Shown: positions 52,101 through 60,612, counted from the stretch's first letter. The stretch is 64,000 bases of DNA from UBA6170 sp034429975 (GCA_034429975.1 DAOUFM010000047.1:1-64000), one strand, 5' to 3'. Notes: generated by a model not told the origin, from the sequence alone. A program made the numbers and translations.

Positions 52101-52557
52101 TTCTGGTATAACGACCATAAAAAAGTAAAAAAGGAGAAATTAAAAAGAGAGCTCCGCCAATCAGATGCCCCCATTTTCCTAAATAGCGTTTGAATAATAA
52201 TAAAACCAGAACAACGGCGGCAATACTGGCTACAGCCGCTGGGATACGGGATGTGAAGTCCGAATCACCAAACATGAAATAGGATAAGGCAATGAGGTGA
52301 AACTGTAGCGGCCCGTGAGTGATTGGATCCTGGATGTATCCTTTACCGGTTGCCAAATCCCAAGAAGGTACCACATGGTTGACTTCATCATGACTCATAA
52401 CTCTGGCACCGAGAATATAAAAACGACTGATAATGGCTAATAAAATAATAAGAATGATGATTAAGTTTTCAATTGAAAGCTTGGGAAAGAAATTTGAAAC
52501 GGGTCTATTAAGCCAGGAAATGGCCGATTTTTCAGAACTAATAGATGTATTCTCCAC
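49114..52557 (-). CDS. Agl23-like GT-C membrane glycosyltransferase fused to NHL beta-propeller
   Basis: 1147 residues. The N-terminal ~650 residues hold a dozen or more helices of the PMT/ArnT-like GT-C fold (TIGR03663, Agl23 family): LGARVMSHDEVNHV contains the catalytic acidic residue of the first loop, and FYGRYTRNEGLIELIAVL and AKETAYIYM follow. Residues about 670-830 are a soluble extracytoplasmic part. Residues about 840-1147 are at least five NHL repeats (for example PRGIAVAPDGSIYVADSRNN and PWGVAVGPDGSVYVTDTWNH). It probably moves a sugar from a lipid carrier outside the membrane, with the propeller binding target or glycan. Substrate unknown. Confidence 0.85.
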   Translation of the reverse strand: MENTSISSEKSAISWLNRPVSNFFPKLSIENLIIILIILLAIISRFYILGARVMSHDEVNHVVPSWDLATGKGYIQDPITHGPLQFHLIALSYFMFGDSDFTSRIPAAVASIAAVVLVLLLFKRYLGKWGHLIGGALFLISPFLLFYGRYTRNEGLIELIAVLMIYATLRYLDRGDQFSLILLTIAHALNFTAKETAYIYMAILLLFLVLQFLSEVIRERWQTPQSRQVFVILTVVAIGLLLGGVILGYVNAKQNPTNELGEAISQSSSNLALLASFSVIVALLIGVAVIFVLVKGIGLNAIRHLRSFDLLILNGTIILPLLAAFPINILGTLLKRNWSPTDYSTVGMIRIGISLLFFGAIASVIGFWWNRKLWLKNMAIFWGIFIVFYTTFFTNGKGFFTGIVGSLGYWLEQQAVNRGTQPLYYYGLLQMPFYEFLPILGFLIAIIYGLFNLSKSSLELAVPLTAISDQPLMDDNNKDEHHDTNSFHVEDFSSNHYRVPVLFFLSFLSIMNLIAYSLAGEKMPWLTVHIALPFVLTAAWGFDKLIDQMPWLDFKAEKSWISILLLPVLITSLLGVLKSVLGPITPFQGNTLEQLQVTSTFIMSALVLVFSAYGFLFFLKNFPISTILRLLLVSLAGLLLFLTARSSYMASFINYDNGKEFLVYAHADRGPKEILEQVVEISKRTVGDKNINVAYDNDSLYPFWWYFRDYPNKQWYTDTPTRELLNSPVILASDQNYSKIDSLVKDNYIKYNYIRLVWPMQDYYFLNWDRIKYAFTNPEMRSALFQIWLNKDYTQYAKIKGRSDLTVATWSPSDSIRMYIRKDIIAEIWEYGSIPTIDTQPKVDPYESKMLSLLPDKVIGSYGKEPGQLDAPRGIAVAPDGSIYVADSRNNRIQHFSTDGSLIHAWGSFADILAGDAPAGTFSEPWGVAVGPDGSVYVTDTWNHRIQKFTAEGDFITMWGFFGTADDPNGFWGPRGIVVDSDNRVYVADTGNKRIAIYDSSGNFITQFGGLGFDLGQFDEPVGLALGLNGEVYVSDTWNQRIQVFVPDSQKLTYSAFNAWEIVGWYGQSLDNKPFLATNNVGNVFATDPEGFRVLSFNPEGQFLWGWGNYSPNSDGFGLPAALAFDSTNGVWVTDAGNHLLLHFTLP

Positions 52558-52754
52558 TTAATATTCCTCGATCTTGAGTCAAATTTTTTTATACAAATTC
52601 TCCTTGACTATACTAGAATAATAATGACTTGACAAGTAATCACCCGGGAAAAACAGAAAAGCACAAGATAAAAAAATTTCAACGAAAACAGAAATGATAT
52701 CTTTTAGTAAAAGACCGGGTTATAAATTGTATTATTTTTAGGTAAGGAATCAGC

Positions 52755-53939
52755 ATGAATCAACCCTCAAAGTTCTTCCGATATAGTATGTTTGGCCTAT
52801 TATATTTTGCCCAGGGCTCTGTATTAAGCTATTTTACAGCTCTCAATGCTATTTATTTATTATCCTTTAATATCAGCATGAGTAAAATTGGATTAATAAG
52901 CGGAATTGCTCTTACTCCATTCATCTTGAAAATATTTCTTGGAATCCTTAGCGATAAGGTAAATCTTTTTCATTTAGGCCATCGGAAACCCTATATTGTT
53001 ATTGGCCTTTTGTTGCAAGCTGGATGTTTGTTGATTGTTCCTTTTGTTAACCCGGGAAAAGATTTTCCTTTATTTGGAATCCTGGCTTTTTTGGTGATGA
53101 CCGGAATGGCTTTATATGATACGACCACAGATGGCCTGGCTTTAGACACAACGCCGGAAAGTGAAATGGGGCATATTCAGGGTGTTATGGTGGGTGGTAG
53201 GGCTCTGGGCGTGGTTGTTTTATCAGGATTAATCGGAATTCTTGCTCAGAAAGTATCTTGGCAGGCTGTATTCTGGCTATTAGCTGTTTTGACATTAATT
53301 CCTTTGTTGTTCGTGCTGAAATTTCCGGAACCCCCTCGCAAAGCTGAGCAGAAATTCACCTGGAGTGCATTTTCAGCTTTTAAACATTGGCCAATTATTG
53401 CCCTTGGTTTGTTAGGGGCGCTTTATTCGTTAATTATTAATGCTGCCAATGAAATCATCAATCCTTTCTTGCAATCGAATTTTGGAATCTCTGTTTTGAT
53501 GGCAGGATTCTTTACCACAGTATGGGGTGTCGGCGTCATTATTGGAGGTATAACAGGCGGTCCATTGATTGATCGCATTGGCCAAAAAAGAGCTGCTCAA
53601 ATTGCTTTGGCGATTTCTTTTATTTCAGTTGTTATTTTTTCGTTTGTTAATAGCCTGACGATTGCCTGGGTTATCGTCTTTATTTTTGGTCTGGCTTTTG
53701 GTTATTATGAAACAGTTTATTTTGCCATCTCGATGAAAAAATCAGACCCAAGAATCGCCGCCTCTATGTTCTCGATTCTGATGGCAGTGGCGAACATTGG
53801 TACCGGGATTGGGTTACCCATAGCCGGTGTTTTAACAGATGGGATTGGGTTTCAATGGACTTTTGTAGTCATTGCTTGCTTAAATTTTCTGTCAATACCA
53901 CTCTTGCCGGCGATTTTCGGATCTGGAAAAAGTCAGTAG
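52755..53939 (+). CDS. MFS transporter, AmpG-like
   Basis: 394 residues with twelve helices. The N-terminal LLYFAQGSVLSYFTALNAIY, the loop GHRKPYIVIG, and the YDTTTDGLALDTTPESEMGH segment resemble the AmpG/acetyl-CoA-transporter branch of the major facilitator superfamily. AmpG imports muropeptides in Gram-negative bacteria; the cargo here is unknown. AAGGA lies before the ATG. The 197-bp gap upstream divides it from the divergent GT-C gene and is AT-rich, with no certain promoter. Confidence 0.85.
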   Translation: MNQPSKFFRYSMFGLLYFAQGSVLSYFTALNAIYLLSFNISMSKIGLISGIALTPFILKIFLGILSDKVNLFHLGHRKPYIVIGLLLQAGCLLIVPFVNPGKDFPLFGILAFLVMTGMALYDTTTDGLALDTTPESEMGHIQGVMVGGRALGVVVLSGLIGILAQKVSWQAVFWLLAVLTLIPLLFVLKFPEPPRKAEQKFTWSAFSAFKHWPIIALGLLGALYSLIINAANEIINPFLQSNFGISVLMAGFFTTVWGVGVIIGGITGGPLIDRIGQKRAAQIALAISFISVVIFSFVNSLTIAWVIVFIFGLAFGYYETVYFAISMKKSDPRIAASMFSILMAVANIGTGIGLPIAGVLTDGIGFQWTFVVIACLNFLSIPLLPAIFGSGKSQ

Positions 53940-54080
53940 ACAAACCTTCTTACTCAAATGTAACAGTACAAAATGCCCGGTTGGGGAGTTTTATATATTA
54001 ATTTAATAAAATTTTATTATTTCTTTAATATTAGCACTGTATAGTGTAGATAAATGGAATTAATTCACGAGGAGGTTTTT

Positions 54081-54536
54081 ATGTTGTATAGAAGAAAATC
54101 TTCACCTTCGTTATGGGAAGAAATGGATAAATTACAAAGAGAAATGAACCGTATGTTTGACAGCACCTTTACCAATCGGTTACTCGACCAAGCGCAAAGT
54201 ATCCATGATTATCCGGCTATAAATGTATGGATGAAAGCGGATGCTGGTCAGGTCATTACAGCAGAAATTCCGGGAATGGACGTGGAAGCTCTCGATATTA
54301 AAGTAGTTGGAGAAACATTAACAATTAGCGGATCGCGAACTAGACCTGCAGAAGAGGAAGGCGTCCACTACCATCGTCAGGAGAGAGGATATGGCAGTTT
54401 TTCGCGAACGATCCAGGTACCATTCCCAATTGAGGTAGACAAAGTTGAAGCGAGTTATGAAAAAGGGATCCTTAAAGTCTGGTTGCCACGGGCTGAAGCC
54501 AATAAACCCCGAAAAATTGTTGTGAAAGCGATATAG
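54081..54536 (+). CDS. Hsp20/alpha-crystallin small heat shock protein
   Basis: 151 residues. The reading frame is open from 54054, but GAGGAGG at 54069-54075 points to ATG 54081, giving MLYRRKSSPSLWEEMDKL. The alpha-crystallin domain covers about residues 40-135, with AEIPGMDVEALDIKVVGETL and the YEKGILKVWLPRAE strand. The N-terminal LQREMNRMFD helix is typical. It holds unfolding proteins. TATAGT at 54040-54045 is a possible -10. It forms a pair with the next hsp20 gene. Confidence 0.93.
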   Translation: MLYRRKSSPSLWEEMDKLQREMNRMFDSTFTNRLLDQAQSIHDYPAINVWMKADAGQVITAEIPGMDVEALDIKVVGETLTISGSRTRPAEEEGVHYHRQERGYGSFSRTIQVPFPIEVDKVEASYEKGILKVWLPRAEANKPRKIVVKAI

Positions 54537-54547
54537 TTGGAGGTCTT

Positions 54548-54964
54548 ATGTCTGAAAAATTAACAAACCCTGAAAGCCAAAAACAAGAATTAGTTGAACA
54601 GGATGAAACTGAACGAACCCGGGATGTTCGTCTGTACGTTCCCAGAGTAGATATTTATGAAACGGACCAGGCCATCCATTTGGTGGCTGATATTCCAGGA
54701 GCAGATGAGAATACTATCGAAATTACGTTAGAAAAAAATATTTTGACTATCGATGCTGATGTTCAAGCTGAACGACCGAAAGATTATTCTCTTACTTATG
54801 CAGAGTACGGAATTGGTAGTTTTCGCCGTAAATTTACTCTTTCAAATGAAATTGATCAGGAAAAAATTGTTGCAGAAGTAAAGAATGGGGTTCTAACGCT
54901 CCATTTGCCAAAAATGGAAGAATCTATCCAGAAGATAAAGAAAATAAGCATCTCAAGTAAATAA
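54548..54964 (+). CDS. Hsp20/alpha-crystallin protein, second copy
   Basis: 138 residues, starting 11 bp after the first hsp20 and thus cotranscribed. The crystallin core is at about residues 35-130, with ADIPGADENTIEITLEKN and VKNGVLTLHLPKMEES. Its N-terminal arm is acidic (EQDETERTRDV) and shorter than in the first copy, and the two are clearly different, so they may form mixed oligomers. A strong terminator follows. Confidence 0.92.
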   Translation: MSEKLTNPESQKQELVEQDETERTRDVRLYVPRVDIYETDQAIHLVADIPGADENTIEITLEKNILTIDADVQAERPKDYSLTYAEYGIGSFRRKFTLSNEIDQEKIVAEVKNGVLTLHLPKMEESIQKIKKISISSK

Positions 54965-54980
54965 TAAAAAAACAATTAAT

Positions 54981-55017
54981 ATCAAAAACCGGTTTCCATG
55001 CCGGTTTTTGATTTAAT
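54981..55017 (+). terminator. Intrinsic terminator after the hsp20 pair
   Basis: ATCAAAAACCGG (54981-54992) and CCGGTTTTTGAT (55001-55012) form a perfect 12-bp stem with an 8-base loop, followed by TTAATT. The T-rich descending arm also acts as a T-run for a shortened stem. Confidence 0.8.
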
Positions 55018-55079
55018 TCAAGATAAAAATAATCAAAATTAAATTACATAATAAAAATAAATTATCCGGATTTCCTCTG

Positions 55080-55085
55080 TATAAT
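55080..55085 (+). promoter_or_regulatory. Possible -10 box before the SUI1 gene
   Basis: A perfect TATAAT in AT-rich DNA between the hsp20 terminator and the SUI1 gene. The -35 position is A/T only, with no match. It would leave a leader of about 100 bases, in which I see no clear structure. Confidence 0.35.
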
Positions 55086-55191
55086 GAAAAGATGCGATCT
55101 GGAATTTGTTGATCTTATCCTTTTACATAAATTAATTATGGGAAGATTATGATAGGAATTGTTTCGAAAAAATTCTCAACAGGAGGATTAC

Positions 55192-55560
55192 ATGTTTTAT
55201 AAACGAGACACAAATCGAACTGTATATTCCACAGAGGAGGGAAGGATCTGCCCTAATTGCGGAAAAGCAGTTCAATTTTGTGAATGCAACAAAAAGAAAC
55301 CAGTATCAGTAGTAAAACAGGATGGGATTGTGCGTTTGCGAATTGAGCGCAAAGGCAGAGGAGGTAAAACTGTCACATTGGTAGAAGGCTTGCCGAATCA
55401 AGAAGAATTGCTAAAAGAATTAGCCAGGGACTTAAAAAAACAATGTGGAACCGGGGGATCTGTAAAAAATGGAATCATTGAGATTCAAGGGGATGTGCGT
55501 GATAGCGTAATGAAAGTATTACAAGAAAAAAGATTTACTGTGAAAAAAGCAGGTGGATAA
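55192..55560 (+). CDS. SUI1/eIF1-like translation factor (YciH family) with zinc knuckle
   Basis: 122 residues. Start chosen at ATG 55192, since AGGAGG at 55181-55186 precedes it; an in-frame ATG at 55159 has no such site. The N-terminus has CPNCGKAVQFCEC, four cysteines that could bind one zinc. The SUI1 fold follows: RLRIERKGRGGKTVTLVEGL, ELARDLKKQCGTGGSVKNG and EIQGDVRDSVMKVL. Bacterial YciH proteins affect start selection and stress translation, but their role is not settled. Confidence 0.92.
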   Translation: MFYKRDTNRTVYSTEEGRICPNCGKAVQFCECNKKKPVSVVKQDGIVRLRIERKGRGGKTVTLVEGLPNQEELLKELARDLKKQCGTGGSVKNGIIEIQGDVRDSVMKVLQEKRFTVKKAGG

Positions 55561-55588
55561 ATTTCAACCCAACAATTAAGGAGAATTT

Positions 55589-57703
55589 ATGATCAGCAGT
55601 TTAAAACCTTTTTTTGACTCTTCCGGGGTTGCAATCATTGGGGCATCAAATAAATCAAATAAATTAAGTTTTGGCATCGTAAAGAATTTATCTTTATATG
55701 GTTTTAAGGGAAAAATCTATCCTGTAAATCCTAAAGTAGATGAAATCCTTGGTTATAAATGCTACTCTGATATTTTAAATGTTCCTGACCCATTGGATTT
55801 GGCAGTGATTGTTTTACCAGCAGCCAATATCTTACCCATCATTCAGGACTGTGAAAAAAGAGGTGTTAAGGCAGTCACAGTAATATCAGGTGGATTTAAA
55901 GAACTTGGGCCATCCGGCGAGGCTCTGGAACAAAAAATTGTCCGGTTTGTGAAAGAACATGGTATGCGCATGATAGGACCTAATTGTGTGGGAACCATGA
56001 GCTTGCATACCGGTTTGAATACAACTTTTATTTCTGGTGTTCCGGAAACTGGTGGCATTGGATTCCTCTCACAATCAGGTGCAGTTTTAGGTGGGGTGGT
56101 AGATTATGTAAAAGGGAAGGGGATTGGGTTTTCACATTTTTCCAGCCTTGGAAATGAGGCAGATGTAACCGAAACGGATATGATTGAGTACCTTGGTGAA
56201 GATCCACTAACCACAGTGATTGCAGCCTATGTAGAGCAAATTCGAGACGGTCAGCGTTTTATTTCTGTAGCCCGTCAGGTGAGCAGAAAAAAACCAATTG
56301 TGTTACTGAAGGCTGGTAGAACCTCAGCCGGAGCCCGGGCAGTTTCATCCCATACTGGTTCTCTAGCTGGCAGCCACACCGCATACCAGGCAGCTTTTGC
56401 CCAAAGTGGCGTAATTGAAGTTCAAACAGTTAGCGATTTGTTTGATGTTTCCCAGGCATTTGCCTTACAAAAATTACCAAAAAGCAATCGTGTGGCGATT
56501 CTGACCAACTCAGGTGGGCCCGCTGCGCTTCTTTCAGATAGCCTGGCGAATAACGGGTTTTCAATAGCTGATTTACAAAATTCTACCATGCAGGCATTGC
56601 GCGAAGTATTAAATCCCAGTGCTCAGGTTGCTAACCCAGTGGATATGTTAGGAGGAGCCGAACCGCAGGATTATGAGCAGACGATGCGTTTCCTGGTGGC
56701 AGATCCAAATGTCGATGTCATTGTTCCGATTTTAGTACCTCAGGCATTGGTAAACCCTATAGAGGTGGCTGAAAAAATATCTGAAGTAGCAGCGACGACC
56801 GATAAAACCGTGATCGCAATCATGATGGGTGATTCGCTAGTTAGAGAACCTCGAGTGGTTTTACACCGTCATAAAGTGCCGATGGTAGTTTTTCCAGAAA
56901 GTGTGGGAACAATTTTGGGTTTAATGAAAACATATTCCGAATGGTTGTCTGTTGGACAGGAGAAACCGGTAAAATTTGAAAATACAAAAAAAGAAGTTGT
57001 TCAAAAAATAATTGGACAGGCTAAACACACCGGCAGCTTGGGCGAAGCCTTAACCCGACCAGTGTTAGAAGCCTATGGGATCCCTCTGATTTCCGGTAAT
57101 ACTGCTCAAAATGAAGAAGAAGCTGGCGCCCTGGCTGAGAAACTTGGCTTTCCGGTCGTTATGAAAATCAATTCACCGGATATTTTACACAAATCGGATG
57201 TTGGTGGAATTCGATTAAACCTGAATAATGGAGAGGCTGTAAAAAAAGCCTTCCAGGAAATGTATAACAGCATCCGCGGAAAGATGCCAGATGCAAAGTT
57301 AGAGGGGGTTATCATTGAGGCGCTGGCGCCAAAAGGCCAGGAAGTGATCGTTGGAATGAAGCGTGATGCAGGCTTTGGTCCATTAATGATGTTCGGTTTG
57401 GGAGGTATTTTTGTGGAGTTATTTAAAGATGTTTCTTTTCGGGTAGCTCCATTAACAAGAAAAGACGCCTTGGAAATGATAGAGCGCACTCGAGCCGCAA
57501 AATTGTTAACGGGGTATCGCGGTCAAAAACCAGCAGATCTTGAAGCGGTGGTGGATGTGATTTTAAGATTGAGTCAGTTAGCAGTTGACTTTGAGGAAAT
57601 TGAGGAAATTGAAATTAACCCCCTATTAGTTTTGGAACAAGGGGCCCTGGCTTTAGATGGACGCGTCATCCTTAATCAATCTTCTAAAGAAAATGGAGAA
57701 TAG
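55589..57703 (+). CDS. Acetate/acyl-CoA ligase (ADP-forming), fused alpha-beta
   Basis: 704 residues. CoA-binding Rossmann domain at the N-terminus (GVAIIGASNKSNKLSFGI), two succinyl-CoA-ligase-like flavodoxin domains with the phosphohistidine-type segment SSHTGSLAGSHTAYQAAF, and an ATP-grasp beta domain from about residue 470 (FPVVMKINSPDILHKSDVGG, GMKRDAGFGPLMMFGLGGIF). It converts an acyl-CoA plus ADP and phosphate to acid and ATP, the energy-yielding step of peptide fermentation. AAGGAG precedes it. It is separated by one base from iorA, so its substrates probably include aryl-acetyl-CoA made by that enzyme. Confidence 0.94.
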   Translation: MISSLKPFFDSSGVAIIGASNKSNKLSFGIVKNLSLYGFKGKIYPVNPKVDEILGYKCYSDILNVPDPLDLAVIVLPAANILPIIQDCEKRGVKAVTVISGGFKELGPSGEALEQKIVRFVKEHGMRMIGPNCVGTMSLHTGLNTTFISGVPETGGIGFLSQSGAVLGGVVDYVKGKGIGFSHFSSLGNEADVTETDMIEYLGEDPLTTVIAAYVEQIRDGQRFISVARQVSRKKPIVLLKAGRTSAGARAVSSHTGSLAGSHTAYQAAFAQSGVIEVQTVSDLFDVSQAFALQKLPKSNRVAILTNSGGPAALLSDSLANNGFSIADLQNSTMQALREVLNPSAQVANPVDMLGGAEPQDYEQTMRFLVADPNVDVIVPILVPQALVNPIEVAEKISEVAATTDKTVIAIMMGDSLVREPRVVLHRHKVPMVVFPESVGTILGLMKTYSEWLSVGQEKPVKFENTKKEVVQKIIGQAKHTGSLGEALTRPVLEAYGIPLISGNTAQNEEEAGALAEKLGFPVVMKINSPDILHKSDVGGIRLNLNNGEAVKKAFQEMYNSIRGKMPDAKLEGVIIEALAPKGQEVIVGMKRDAGFGPLMMFGLGGIFVELFKDVSFRVAPLTRKDALEMIERTRAAKLLTGYRGQKPADLEAVVDVILRLSQLAVDFEEIEEIEINPLLVLEQGALALDGRVILNQSSKENGE

Positions 57704-57704
57704 C

Positions 57705-59546
57705 ATGAAACGTTTATTATCAGGAAATGAAGCAGTCGCAAGAGGTGCCTGGGAAGCTGGATGCAGTGTGGCGTCCGGTTATCCTGGTACTCCCAGTACA
57801 GAAATTATGGAAACGTTTGCACGATTTCCAAATGTATATGCAGAATGAGCGCCGAATGAAAAGGTTGGTCTGGATGTTGCCATTGGAGCGGCTTACGCCG
57901 GGAAAAGAGCTTTATGCATCATGAAACACGTGGGTGTAAATGTGGCAGCAGACGCTTTATTTTATGTCGCCATGACTGGCATTGAGGCCGGATTGGTGAT
58001 TATCTCTGCAGATGACCCATCGATGCACTCGTCTCAAAATGAACAGGATAATCGCCAATTTGCAAAATTTACGCGCATCCCTTGCCTTGACCCGGCAGAT
58101 AGCCAGGAAGCCAAGGATTTCACCATAGCAGCCTACCAAATCAGTGAGCAATTTGACACTCCAGTTTTGTTACGCATGACAACACGGGTTTGCCATACCA
58201 GTTCTCCAGTTGAGGTCGCTGAACAACAGATTGATTTACCTGAAGCGAGGAAATTTCCGCGCAACATTGCGAAATACGTGATGATCCCTGCTAACGCCCG
58301 CAAACGTCATCCGGTGATTGAAGGCAGAATTAGTGATTTATCCCGTTTCGCTGAGACATTTGAATTTAAAAGAATCGAATACCGAAAAAAAGATTTAGGG
58401 ATTATCACGGGAGGAGTAGCTTATCAATATGCCCGTGAGGTTTTTCCAGAAGCAAGTATTCTGAAACTGGGCATGGTTTATCCATTACCGGCGCAATTGA
58501 TTCAATCCTTCTGTGATAATGTTGATAAAGTGATCGTTTTGGAAGAATTGGATCCTTTTATTGAAGATCAGGTGCGCTTGCTGGGAGTGGAGCTTTATCG
58601 ACCAAATGAACAATCTGTGGACGGCTTTGCGCATACCAAATCTATTTTCCCGATTATCGGGGAATTAAACCCGGTTGTTGTCAGAAAAGCAGCTGAAAAG
58701 GCTGGTTTATTGGAAAAAACTAACGACCCAGAACGAAAGAGAATCAACCTGGAGTTACCTGCACGCCCGCCAACCTTATGCCCTGGTTGCCCGCACCGAT
58801 CCACTTTTTACATTCTCTCGAAATTCAAAGTGCCGGTGAATGGGGATATTGGCTGCTATTCCCTGGGTGTAGCACCGCCCTTATCCAGTATTCACACCAC
58901 AGGGTGCATGGGCGCCAGTATCGGTGTAGCGCATGGAGCGGCTGTTGCTGGTGATGCTGAACGACACATCGCTGTGATTGGTGATTCAACTTTCTTTCAT
59001 ACAGGAATTCCAGCGTTAATCAATGTAGCTTACAACCGTAGTGATGTGATCACAATCATTATGGACAATCGGGTAACCGGTATGACCGGGCATCAAGATA
59101 ATCCTGGTACTGGTTTTACATTGCAAAATCAACCAACCATCGAGTTGGATATTGAAAAATTGGTTCGCGCTTGTGGCATCGAGAAGGTTCTGACCGTTCC
59201 AGCTTTTGAAGTTAACACTATTGAAAAAACCATCAAGCAATGGATGAGAGAAGAAGGTCCAGCTGTATTGATCACCAAGGAGGAGTGTGCTTTACTACCT
59301 TCAGCCAGGAAAAAGTACATCCCATTACTTGTGACCGACCAATGTAATGGCTGCACCATCTGTTTTAAAGTGGGCTGCCCGGCGATTTTAAAATCGGAAA
59401 AGCTGGATCCTAAATACAACCGCCCTCTGGCAGTGATTGATCAGGAATTGTGCACGGGTTGTGAAATCTGCGCCCAGGTTTGTCCGCGTGATGCGATTCT
59501 TTTTCGGGACCAGATGATTAATTTAGAAAAAGCGGTTGAGGTGTGA
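57705..59546 (+). CDS. iorA: Indolepyruvate:ferredoxin oxidoreductase alpha subunit, with in-frame UGA codon
   Basis: The frame from ATG 57705 (GGAG upstream) to TGA 59544-59546 gives 613 codons. It is interrupted at codon 48 by TGA (57846-57848). Both sides are well-conserved IorA: before it GYPGTPSTEIMETFARFPNVYAE, cut here to GYPGTPSTEIME and FPNVYAE; after it APNEKVGLDVAIGAAYAGKR. The family has tryptophan at this place (EW-PNEK), so one base change TGG to TGA explains it. TPP-binding part: GDIGCYSLGVAPPL and IAVIGDSTFFHTGIPALIN; two 4Fe-4S motifs at the end (CNGCTICFKVGCP, CTGCEICAQVCP). It oxidises aryl pyruvates to aryl-acetyl-CoA. Nonsense mutation, sequence error or readthrough are all possible. 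Confidence 0.88.
57846..57848 (+). other. In-frame TGA within iorA
   Basis: The codon follows GTA TAT GCA GAA and precedes GCG CCG AAT GAA AAG, with the frame fully conserved on both sides. No indel is needed to restore the protein. Several genes in the window end in TGA (rpmC, rplO, nuoJ, iorA itself), so TGA is not generally reassigned here. Confidence 0.95.
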
Positions 59547-59548
59547 AG

Positions 59549-60190
59549 ATGGAGATTTCAACTTTACAAAATAAATATCCAGATGGAATTAATTTTCTCC
59601 TCACCGGCGTGGGGGGACAGGGAACAATTTTAGCCAGTAATTTATTGGCTGATCTGGGGATGGCTCTGGGGTATGATGTGAAGAAAGCCGAAATACATGG
59701 AATGTCTCAAAGAGGTGGCAATGTTATTTCTTTTATCCGTTGGGGTGAAGAAGTATTTTCCCCTATTATTTCACCAGGTGAAGCAGATATCATCCTGGCT
59801 TTTGAAAAATTGGAAATATTAAGATCAATCGAACAGATTAAAAATGATGGCCTGGTCCTGATTAATGATTATTCGATTGTCCCTGTTACCGTAAGTTCGG
59901 GACCAGGGAATTATCCAACGGACGAGGAAATACTTAGTGAACTTAAGGCGTTTACTAAAAATGTTTATTGGGTAGAAGGGCAGGCAATGGCTGAACAGAT
60001 TGGATATCCCAAAGCTTCTAACGTGGTCTTATTGGGTGCTTTGGCGGCTCTTCTGGGGATCGAACCTTCGATATTCCTAACTGTTATTTCGAATGGAATT
60101 GCGCCTAAATATTTCTCTTTAAATGAACAGGCTTTTTTGGCTGGTTTTCGGGTACTTGCAAACAAGAATTATGGGCCAAAAATTTTGTAG
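59549..60190 (+). CDS. iorB: Indolepyruvate:ferredoxin oxidoreductase beta subunit
   Basis: 213 residues from ATG 59549, for which GAGG at 59538-59541 is well placed; GTG 59543, overlapping the iorA stop, is possible but too close. It is the gamma-type domain of 2-oxoacid:ferredoxin oxidoreductases, with FLLTGVGGQGTILASNLLAD and KKAEIHGMSQRGGNVISFIR as signatures. It is coupled to iorA and intact. Its end overlaps the convergent DUF4395 gene by 22 bases. Confidence 0.94.
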   Translation: MEISTLQNKYPDGINFLLTGVGGQGTILASNLLADLGMALGYDVKKAEIHGMSQRGGNVISFIRWGEEVFSPIISPGEADIILAFEKLEILRSIEQIKNDGLVLINDYSIVPVTVSSGPGNYPTDEEILSELKAFTKNVYWVEGQAMAEQIGYPKASNVVLLGALAALLGIEPSIFLTVISNGIAPKYFSLNEQAFLAGFRVLANKNYGPKIL

Positions 60191-60612
60191 CGGTTGATTT
60201 TAAACTGATAATACAAAAAGCACCCAACACAAAAACCCATCAGAGCTACACCGGAGGCTAACATCACCATTCCGGAAAAAATCCAGCCCAGTATCGATTG
60301 CCCAACCAAAAAAGAGATTTGGGCAAAACCCAGCAGGGTAGTTGCGATTGTGTTATTAAACCTTTGTAAACCAGGGTCTTCGTATTCCGCAGTTTGATTT
60401 TTCTTTTTAAAGAGAATACTTCCCAACCAGTATATTAAACTGAATCTTTTCCCTAACAAGGTTGTTGGCAGGAGTATCAAGAATAAAATAGTTGTGATCC
60501 AGATTTGTTGGGTAAGAATTGCAATTAAAATCCCGAATGCCAGCATACTGCGATTCAAATTAACAATAGGCATGGGGACACCTTTTTGTTTTGGAATTTC
60601 TGTTTTTTCCAT
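60169..60612 (-). CDS. DUF4395-like membrane protein
   Basis: 147 residues from ATG 60612, where GAGG stands 6 bases upstream; an ATG at 60636 would add eight residues without a site. Four hydrophobic helices, with the N-terminal VNLNRSMLAFGILIAILTQQ and the terminal GFCVGCFLYYQF, a CxGC motif typical of DUF4395. Members often lie near thioredoxin or sulfur-relay genes; mnmA is upstream on the same strand here, which may be chance. Function unknown. Confidence 0.8.
   Translation of the reverse strand: MEKTEIPKQKGVPMPIVNLNRSMLAFGILIAILTQQIWITTILFLILLPTTLLGKRFSLIYWLGSILFKKKNQTAEYEDPGLQRFNNTIATTLLGFAQISFLVGQSILGWIFSGMVMLASGVALMGFCVGCFLYYQFKINRYKIFGP

Noticed and set aside
54031..54057. CIRCE operator before hsp20
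   Set aside because: TTAGCACT matches the left half of CIRCE and overlaps the possible -10 TATAGT, but the right half GAGTGCTAA is absent at the required 9-bp spacing; only a 4-bp inverted CACT/AGTG is left.
57849..57886. SECIS-like hairpin after the iorA UGA
   Set aside because: CC-G-AATG (57852-57858) can pair with CATTGG (57881-57886), and GGTCT occurs in the loop as in the fdhF element. However, no apical stem supports it, the loop is 22 bases, and selenocysteine at a family Trp position has no precedent I know. I do not call a selenoprotein.
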